Source: JAAYFJ01 sp964344295 (lineage in GTDB: Bacteria; Bacillota; Clostridia; Tissierellales; Peptoniphilaceae). From it: 64,000 nt of DNA. A program made the translations under genes and the position numbers. Below the pieces are notes generated by a model. That model was not told the DNA's origin. It ran no database searches and saw only the letters and a program-made list of their open reading frames with translations. The DNA lies in assembly GCA_964344295.1 (NCBI GenBank), contig CAYFMR010000004.1, positions 1 through 64,000 of the forward strand, in the 5' to 3' direction. Position 1 is the stretch's first letter. Every line of letters starts with the position of its first letter. Shown piece after piece: positions 58,747-64,000 of this stretch.

Positions 58747-59208
58747 CTATTCTGATAGTGCCTCAACATAGGATGTAAAGGCTTCCTCATCTGTGGCGAT
58801 GGCACTTTTGTCATCTGCCACCTGATCTCGCTGTACAGTCACACGATCAGTCTCATCCTTAGCATTTTGCCAGATGATGTAGTCGGCGTTTTCCACGACA
58901 GCCAGAGCTACCGCACTGGCACCTTGCCACGTTTCTTCAGCGACGGGCTCTTCACCCTTGACGTAGGCGATGATGCCGTAGGGTTCTTTTGCGGTTAGCA
59001 GTTCCACATGGTCATAGACCATGGAGCCGGGATAGGGGAGAGCACTGAGGATGTGGATGACTGCCGAGTTGTCACCCACCATCGCCGGCTTTTCCTGCCA
59101 TAGGCGCTCAGCAGGGGAGAGGTCCGTTCCTTGAGGAGAGCCCATCCCACAGGCGGATAGGCAAATAAGACCCACAAGCAGTAATGCGCTACACCATGTC
59201 TTCATCAC
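58747..59208 (-). CDS. DUF4825-like lipoprotein
   Basis: 153 aa. Signal peptide with lipobox LSAC (Cys20), then KPAMVGDNSAVIHILSALPYPG and ELLTAKEPYGIIAYV, the conserved stretch of DUF4825. Function unknown, often linked to antibiotic-response sensors such as BlaR-type operons. Start ATG (second codon after GTG), AAAGGA RBS. Ends beside the 14-bp inverted repeat. Confidence 0.8.
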   Translation of the reverse strand: MMKTWCSALLLVGLICLSACGMGSPQGTDLSPAERLWQEKPAMVGDNSAVIHILSALPYPGSMVYDHVELLTAKEPYGIIAYVKGEEPVAEETWQGASAVALAVVENADYIIWQNAKDETDRVTVQRDQVADDKSAIATDEEAFTSYVEALSE

Positions 59209-59330
59209 GTTTCATCCTTTCCTTTCAAAGTTTAACTTCATCGTAAACCATCCACATCTTAAGTACAAGCATTCTCCATGTATCTTAATGGTTTCTTAGT
59301 CATTCGTTGGACATGATTGAGCTCTAGCAA

Positions 59331-59369
59331 TAAAAAGACCGAAGGCGGAGATCGTACTGTCTTCGGTCT
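59331..59369 (-). terminator. Terminator of mnmE-mnmG-rsmG
   Basis: AGACCGAAG (59336-59344) / CTTCGGTCT (59361-59369), then TTTTTA on the minus strand. Confidence 0.85.
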
Positions 59370-59417
59370 ATGTCAACTTTAGAGCGATTTAACATGAGCG
59401 CCTTGATTCTTTGTTGA

Positions 59418-60128
59418 TTACAGCGGCTTGTTCCGTGGTTTTCCGCCGGCTCGCGGATACGCCTTAGGCGTCTTTTTCATCTTTTGATAGAGGAGAAGCT
59501 GGGGCTTCCAATCCTGACCGGGTAATGCGACTTCCAATGTGCGCACATAGCTAGCCCCCAAGGTCGTCATGGCATTTTGGGCCTCATCTCGTTCCTCCTC
59601 GCCCGCCGATCCCTTCATGGCCAAGAAATAGCCACCCTGTTTCACAAAGGGCACGCAGTATTCTGCTAAGGTGGGCAGGGGAGCGACTGCTCGGGATACC
59701 ACTAAGTCATAGGTTTCTCTGTAAGTGGCCTGCCTTCCCAACTCTTCAGCGCGGCCGTGGATGGCGCTTATCTTTTCCAAGCCCAATTCGCGGATCACTG
59801 CCTCTAAAAAGGTGATGCGTTTATTCAGACTATCCAGCAAGGTCATCTCCCATGCGGGGCGCAAAATCTTTAAGGGGAGGCCTGGAAATCCGCCTCCGGT
59901 CCCCACGTCCAAGACACGGTCCACTCCTTCCAATTCCTCAAAGAGTAGGGGAGAGAGGGAGTCTAAGAAAAGTCGCAACTCCATTTCTTCCGGATCAGTA
60001 ATGGCCGTGATGTTAAACTTTTGGTTCCATTCCAAAATAAGCGTTTGGTACCGCTCAAATTGGTCTAGGTGCACCTCCGTATAGGGGATAGACCAACTTT
60101 TTAATCCTTGGATCAGTTTTTCCATCAC
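59418..60128 (-). CDS. rsmG: 16S rRNA (guanine527-N7)-methyltransferase
   Basis: 236-aa GidB/RsmG. SAM-binding DVGTGGGFPGLPLKI, then VVSRAVAPLPTLAEY and the basic C-terminus. Methylates N7 of G527 in 16S rRNA; loss gives low-level streptomycin resistance in other bacteria. Overlaps mnmG by 4 bp; GGAGG RBS inside mnmG. Confidence 0.96.
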   Translation of the reverse strand: MMEKLIQGLKSWSIPYTEVHLDQFERYQTLILEWNQKFNITAITDPEEMELRLFLDSLSPLLFEELEGVDRVLDVGTGGGFPGLPLKILRPAWEMTLLDSLNKRITFLEAVIRELGLEKISAIHGRAEELGRQATYRETYDLVVSRAVAPLPTLAEYCVPFVKQGGYFLAMKGSAGEEERDEAQNAMTTLGASYVRTLEVALPGQDWKPQLLLYQKMKKTPKAYPRAGGKPRNKPL

Positions 60129-62020
60129 GCTTCACCTCCGCGGCGTCGTTGGATTTCTAAAAAGATCAAAAGCACGTTGATATCTGCCGGGCTCACCCCG
60201 CTAATGCGACTGGCCTGACCCACCGATTCTGGTTTGATGCGCTTTAGCTTATCCCGCCCTTCGGTGGACAGCCCTTGCACCTGGTCATAGTCGAAGTCGG
60301 GGGAGAGGGAGCGCTGTTCTAGTTTGCGAAAACGATCGATTTGTTGCTGTTGTTTTTGGATGTATCCTTCATATTTAATGGTGATCTCCACTTGTTCTGT
60401 CACGTCTTTAGGGAGAGGTTGGCGTTCAGCATCCAATGGCGCTACTCGAGCATAGTTCAACTCCGGCCTGCGAATGAGTTCGGCTAAGGACACTTGGGTC
60501 TTAATCGGCGTCGTGCCCAGTGTTTCCAAAGCGGTATTCGTGGCTTCCGTGGGTGTTAAAAGCACCTGGCGCACTCGGTTTAGTTCGGCCTCAATGGCCA
60601 TTTTTTTCTCCGTAAACATGGCATACTGATCATCTTTGACCAGACCCAAATCACGCCCCAGCTCCGTTAGGCGCAAATCCGCATTATCTTGCCGCAAGGT
60701 GAGGCGATATTCGCTTCGTGCTGTCATCATGCGATAAGGCTCATCTGTCGGTTTGGTGATTAAGTCGTCGATGAGCACGCCCACATAGCCTTGGCTGCGA
60801 TCCAGCACAAAAGACTCTTGGCCCTGGACTTTGCGAGCGGCGTTAATCCCCGCCATCAAGCCTTGAGCAGCGGCTTCCTCATAGCCTGAGGAGCCATTGA
60901 TTTGGCCCGCGAAGAAGAGGCCGTCCCAGTCTTGGTGTTCCAAGTGCGCTTTCAACGTTGTGGCATCGATAGCATCGTATTCGATGGCATAGGCCGTACG
61001 CAGAAACCGTGTGTGTTCCAAGCCGATAATATGACGGTAGATCTCCAACTGTACCTCTTCCGGCAGAGAAGAGGACACGCCTTGGACATACATTTCTCTG
61101 GTGCTCAGCCCTTCCGGCTCGATAAAGACCTGATGGCTATCCCGGTCGGGAAAACGCACAATTTTATCTTCGATAGAAGGGCAATAGCGGGGACCTACGC
61201 CCTCAATGTCCCCCAGGTACAGAGCACTGCGGTGTAGGTTTTGGCGAATGATTTCATGGGCCTCCGGCGTCGTATACGTCAAATAGCAAGGCACTTGTGG
61301 GCGGTTAAGGCCCTTTCTCACATTACGAAACGAAAAGGGCACCACTTCTGGATCTCCCGGCTGTATCTCCATGACGCTGTAGTCGATGTCGTCGCCATGC
61401 ACCCTAGCCGGGGTCCCGGTCTTTAGTCGCCTAAGGCCGATACCCATCTCCTCCAAATGGGCCGACAGATCATTAGCCGGCCGCATCCCATCCGGTCCGG
61501 AGGCGTAGTTGCGCTCGCCCATGAAAACGCGACCACGCAGGTACGTTCCCGTAGCCAATACCACTGCCTTTGCCCGATAGATAGCACCGGTATCCGTGAT
61601 GACTCCCCGGACTTGGTGACCTTCCCGCACGAGATCCACCACTTCTCCTTGACGCAAATCTAAACCCGGCTCCTGTTCCAGAACTTTTTTGATTTCGTCA
61701 TGGTATTGGCGTTTATCTGCCTGCACTCGCAAAGAGTGGACGGCCGGACCTTTCGACGTGTTGAGCATGCGGCTTTGAATGTAGCTCTTGTCGATGGTTA
61801 AAGCCATCTCGCCTCCCAGGGCATCGATCTCGCGCACCAAATGCCCTTTCCCCGTGCCCCCGATATTGGGATTACAGGAAAGGGCGCAAATGGCGTCCAG
61901 GTTCATGGTCAGTAAAAGCGTTTCGCAGCCCAGACGAGCCGCCGCTAATGCCGCTTCACTGCCTGCATGACCGGCTCCTACCACCACTACGTCATAAGAC
62001 TTTCCTTCGTATAATTCCAT
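60125..62020 (-). CDS. mnmG: tRNA uridine-5-carboxymethylaminomethyl modification enzyme MnmG
   Basis: 631-aa FAD enzyme. VVVGAGHAGSEAALAAARLG dinucleotide site at the N-terminus, GTGKGHLVREIDALGG, YCPSIEDK and a helical C-terminal domain. With MnmE it makes the xm5U34 wobble modification. 9 bp after mnmE and coupled to rsmG. Confidence 0.97.
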   Translation of the reverse strand: MELYEGKSYDVVVVGAGHAGSEAALAAARLGCETLLLTMNLDAICALSCNPNIGGTGKGHLVREIDALGGEMALTIDKSYIQSRMLNTSKGPAVHSLRVQADKRQYHDEIKKVLEQEPGLDLRQGEVVDLVREGHQVRGVITDTGAIYRAKAVVLATGTYLRGRVFMGERNYASGPDGMRPANDLSAHLEEMGIGLRRLKTGTPARVHGDDIDYSVMEIQPGDPEVVPFSFRNVRKGLNRPQVPCYLTYTTPEAHEIIRQNLHRSALYLGDIEGVGPRYCPSIEDKIVRFPDRDSHQVFIEPEGLSTREMYVQGVSSSLPEEVQLEIYRHIIGLEHTRFLRTAYAIEYDAIDATTLKAHLEHQDWDGLFFAGQINGSSGYEEAAAQGLMAGINAARKVQGQESFVLDRSQGYVGVLIDDLITKPTDEPYRMMTARSEYRLTLRQDNADLRLTELGRDLGLVKDDQYAMFTEKKMAIEAELNRVRQVLLTPTEATNTALETLGTTPIKTQVSLAELIRRPELNYARVAPLDAERQPLPKDVTEQVEITIKYEGYIQKQQQQIDRFRKLEQRSLSPDFDYDQVQGLSTEGRDKLKRIKPESVGQASRISGVSPADINVLLIFLEIQRRRGGEA

Positions 62021-62029
62021 GCTATCCCT

Positions 62030-63400
62030 CTATTTTCCTAAACAGAAGCGGGAGAATACCGCCTCCAATACATCGTCGCCCACGGCCTGCCCTAAAATAG
62101 CCCCTAAGGCATCATAACCCAGGCGCAAATCCACTTCTAAACAATCTAAGGTGATACCCATGGTCAACCCTTCCTCCAGCGCCTTCACTGCGTCTAACGC
62201 CTCTGTTAATTTTTGGCGATGGCGAACGTTGGTAATGGTCACGGACTCTTTCGCCGGCCCCTCTTCCAGAGCAAACAAATCCAAAATGGCCTTTTCCAAC
62301 GGCTCTACTCCATTGCTTTCCAAAAGCACCGTCTCCACCACAGGGAAGGACCGCATGATCTCCAAGTCCGCCTCGCTCCACTGCGCCGGCTCGCAATCAG
62401 TCTTATTCCACAAGATGATGGTGCGTTTACCCTGGGCCAGCGCCAAAATCTCCCGGTCTTCTGCGGTTAGCTGACGGGATCGGTCAAAGACCGCCAGCAA
62501 GAGATCCGCCGCCTCCGCAGCTTCTTTAGCCCGCTCCACCCCCAGCTGTTCCACCACATCGCCGGTTTCTCGCATTCCCGCCGTATCCCACAAACGCAAG
62601 GTGAGCCCATGAATGCGGCAGTAGGCTTCAATGGTATCCCGAGTGGTGCCTGGGATATCTGTGACGATCGCTCGATTTTCTCGCAATAAGGCGTTTAAAA
62701 GAGACGACTTGCCCACATTGGGCTTTCCCACAATGACGGTATAGATGCCGTCTTGCAAGAGCTTCCCACGACTAAAAGACTCTTCCAGATGCAATAGTTT
62801 CCCTTTGATTTCTCCAACGATGCGCAACATTTCCTCCTCGCCCATGCGCTGGATGTCTTCCTCGGGGTAATCGATGTCCGCCTGAATGTAGGCAAAGAGG
62901 GAGAGCATGTCCTCTCGCAGAGCCAGGACTTCCTCGGTCAAGTGGCCTTGGAGTTGATCTAGCCCCAAACGCAAGCCCTCTTGGGTCTTGGCGGATATCA
63001 CGTCAATGACCGCCTCCGCTTGGGCCAAGTCTAAGCGGCCATTGAGAAAGGCTCGCTTCGTAAACTCCCCGGGCTCCGCCAAGCGGGCACCAGAGGCCAA
63101 TAACGTCTCCACTACCCCAGTGATGGCGTGCATTCCTCCATGACAATGGACTTCCACCATATCCTCTCGCGTATAAGAATGGGGAGCGCGAAAATAAACG
63201 GCCAATACCTCATCTAAGAGCTCCTCGCCACGGTACATATGACCATAACAAAACAGCCGGTGATCCTTTTCTGTCACCGGTTTTCTCGTCGGACGACGAA
63301 AGTGTCGATTTAATAATGCTAAGGCCTCGGGTCCGGACAAGCGACAAATGGCAATGCCTCCTTCACCCAAAGCGGTGGAAATGGCCACAATGGTATCCAT
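62030..63400 (-). CDS. mnmE: tRNA modification GTPase MnmE
   Basis: 456 aa. N-terminal folate-binding domain (TIVAISTALGEGGIAI), a helical domain, and an inserted G domain (about residues 218-380) with GKPNVGKSSLLNAL, DIPGTTRDTIE, DTAGMRET and NKTD; C-terminal FCLGK with the catalytic Cys. Start ATG at 63400 with AAAGGGGG upstream, preferred over the frame start 18 codons earlier. Usually follows jag/yidC, but here an assembly gap interrupts. Confidence 0.97.
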   Translation of the reverse strand: MDTIVAISTALGEGGIAICRLSGPEALALLNRHFRRPTRKPVTEKDHRLFCYGHMYRGEELLDEVLAVYFRAPHSYTREDMVEVHCHGGMHAITGVVETLLASGARLAEPGEFTKRAFLNGRLDLAQAEAVIDVISAKTQEGLRLGLDQLQGHLTEEVLALREDMLSLFAYIQADIDYPEEDIQRMGEEEMLRIVGEIKGKLLHLEESFSRGKLLQDGIYTVIVGKPNVGKSSLLNALLRENRAIVTDIPGTTRDTIEAYCRIHGLTLRLWDTAGMRETGDVVEQLGVERAKEAAEAADLLLAVFDRSRQLTAEDREILALAQGKRTIILWNKTDCEPAQWSEADLEIMRSFPVVETVLLESNGVEPLEKAILDLFALEEGPAKESVTITNVRHRQKLTEALDAVKALEEGLTMGITLDCLEVDLRLGYDALGAILGQAVGDDVLEAVFSRFCLGK

Positions 63401-63521
63401 CTCGGCGCCCCCTTTCAGTGGTACTATTGTATGGTGAAATGGGCATGTTGTCAATCTTTGCCGATTTTCCCTACTTTGGAAGCACAGAGACTTTATCCCC
63501 TGATGTAAAGGAACCTTGACA

Positions 63522-63621
63522 NNNNNNNNNNNNNNNNNNNNNNNNNNNNNNNNNNNNNNNNNNNNNNNNNNNNNNNNNNNNNNNNNNNNNNNNNNNNNNN
63601 NNNNNNNNNNNNNNNNNNNNN
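63522..63621. other. Assembly gap (100 N)
   Basis: Run of exactly 100 N; joins mnmE to unrelated sequence on the + strand. Real distance unknown. Confidence 0.99.
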
Positions 63622-63924
63622 CTGGCGAAGACCTGGTATTGGCGCCGCCCGGAAAACCGCGCCCGCTACGAAGAACTGACGGACCTCGCCGCCATTGAAC
63701 AGGAAGATGAGCTGAAGATGAAACTCTGGGACAAGGCCGGTCGTCAGGTCTACCTCTGGGGACTCCTGGTCTCCTGTGTCGCCGTCTTGGTCTTTGCCAT
63801 CCTAAACTCCACCGGGGTCCTGCCCGGCCACCCCATCTACATCCTCTACCTCACCGGCTACCTCATCTTTCAAGTCATCATCGGCATCGCCTTCTTTAAC
63901 CGTCTCCTCAAAAAATACGAATAA
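63622..63924 (+). CDS. C-terminal fragment of a membrane protein (5' end lost in the gap)
   Basis: At least 100 aa open from the gap edge in the same frame: a charged segment (WRRPENRARYEELTD) and then two transmembrane helices (about residues 42-60 and 72-90 of the fragment), ending NRLLKKYE. No family recognised; it is a partial gene, not a complete 68-aa protein. A hairpin ATGCTTGCAC (63928-63937) / GTGCAAGCAT (63940-63949) follows, with a weak T run. Confidence 0.7.
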   Translation: MAKTWYWRRPENRARYEELTDLAAIEQEDELKMKLWDKAGRQVYLWGLLVSCVAVLVFAILNSTGVLPGHPIYILYLTGYLIFQVIIGIAFFNRLLKKYE

Positions 63925-63927
63925 AAA

Positions 63928-63955
63928 ATGCTTGCACCTGTGCAAGCATCCTTTC
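63928..63955 (+). terminator. Hairpin after the truncated membrane gene
   Basis: 10-bp perfect stem, 2-nt loop, then CCTTTCG; a plausible but weak terminator. Confidence 0.5.
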
Positions 63956-64000
63956 GGGTCTCATTCCCCCAGCCGTCGGAATCGCAGGGGAGTAAGGCCC

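Noticed and set aside
1..64000. CRISPR arrays, tRNA or rRNA genes, insertion sequences
   Set aside because: No regular spaced repeats, no tRNA-like cloverleafs or rRNA segments, and no transposase-like frames were recognised.

Overview
The window looks like part of a chromosome from an anaerobic, mid-GC (about half G+C by eye) Bacillota, most likely Clostridia or a relative. Pointers are the Bacillota gene neighbourhoods (decarboxylase-tmk-darA-holB-yaaT, parA-parB-DUF4446, mnmE-mnmG-rsmG, metG-rsmA), YycH/YycI, a T-box in front of metG, clostridial 2[4Fe-4S] ferredoxins, strong AGGAGG ribosome binding sites, and several secreted proteins with copper-amine-oxidase-type N-terminal (stalk) domains. 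I cannot name a species. Two runs of exactly 100 N (56717-56816 and 63522-63621) are scaffold gaps, so linkage across them is inferred.

Layout. 0-10 kb: an RlmD-type methyltransferase, yycI/yycH without walRK, a dicarboxylate/amino acid symporter, dapF, a regulator with a degenerate sigma-54-type AAA+ domain, tpx, surE and walJ. 10-12.4 kb (+): PspC, a SagB-type nitroreductase, a small membrane protein, then three perfect DnaA boxes before an ECF S component. 12.6-21 kb: four secreted stalk-domain proteins around a persulfide module (ArsR, CoA-disulfide reductase-rhodanese-TusA fusion, divergent thioredoxin). 21-28 kb: two identical tandem ferredoxins, then decarboxylase, a tmk-darA fusion, a second darA, holB, yaaT, a zinc-ribbon protein and a G5/3D cell-wall protein. 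28-36 kb: pullulanase, a C26 amidotransferase, an esterase, ung, a CDF transporter and a gshA/ATP-grasp pair. 36.3-38 kb: an AT-richer cassette of two unknown small proteins flanked by highly structured non-coding sequence. 38-43 kb: a polysaccharide deacetylase lipoprotein and metG-rsmA-arsR under a T-box. 43-50 kb: a lipoprotein, an AraC regulator with a GH39-like domain, a YtrA-type GntR/ABC operon, sdpRI and a FadR-type GntR. 50-57 kb: parA-parB-DUF4446-M20 peptidase-isochorismatase-rlmH-aldolase-GNAT. 57-58.7 kb: about 2 kb without genes, holding a second DnaA-box cluster. 58.7-63.4 kb: a DUF4825 lipoprotein and rsmG-mnmG-mnmE; then a gap and a truncated membrane protein.

Most likely to be new: the in-frame Tmk-DarA fusion that keeps an internal RBS/start in front of the c-di-AMP receptor domain, beside a divergent second DarA; the 36.3-38 kb structured-RNA/two-small-protein cassette; the two separate DnaA-box clusters; and the gshA/GSP-synthase-like pair. 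All functions are inferred from family motifs read by eye; no database search was run.
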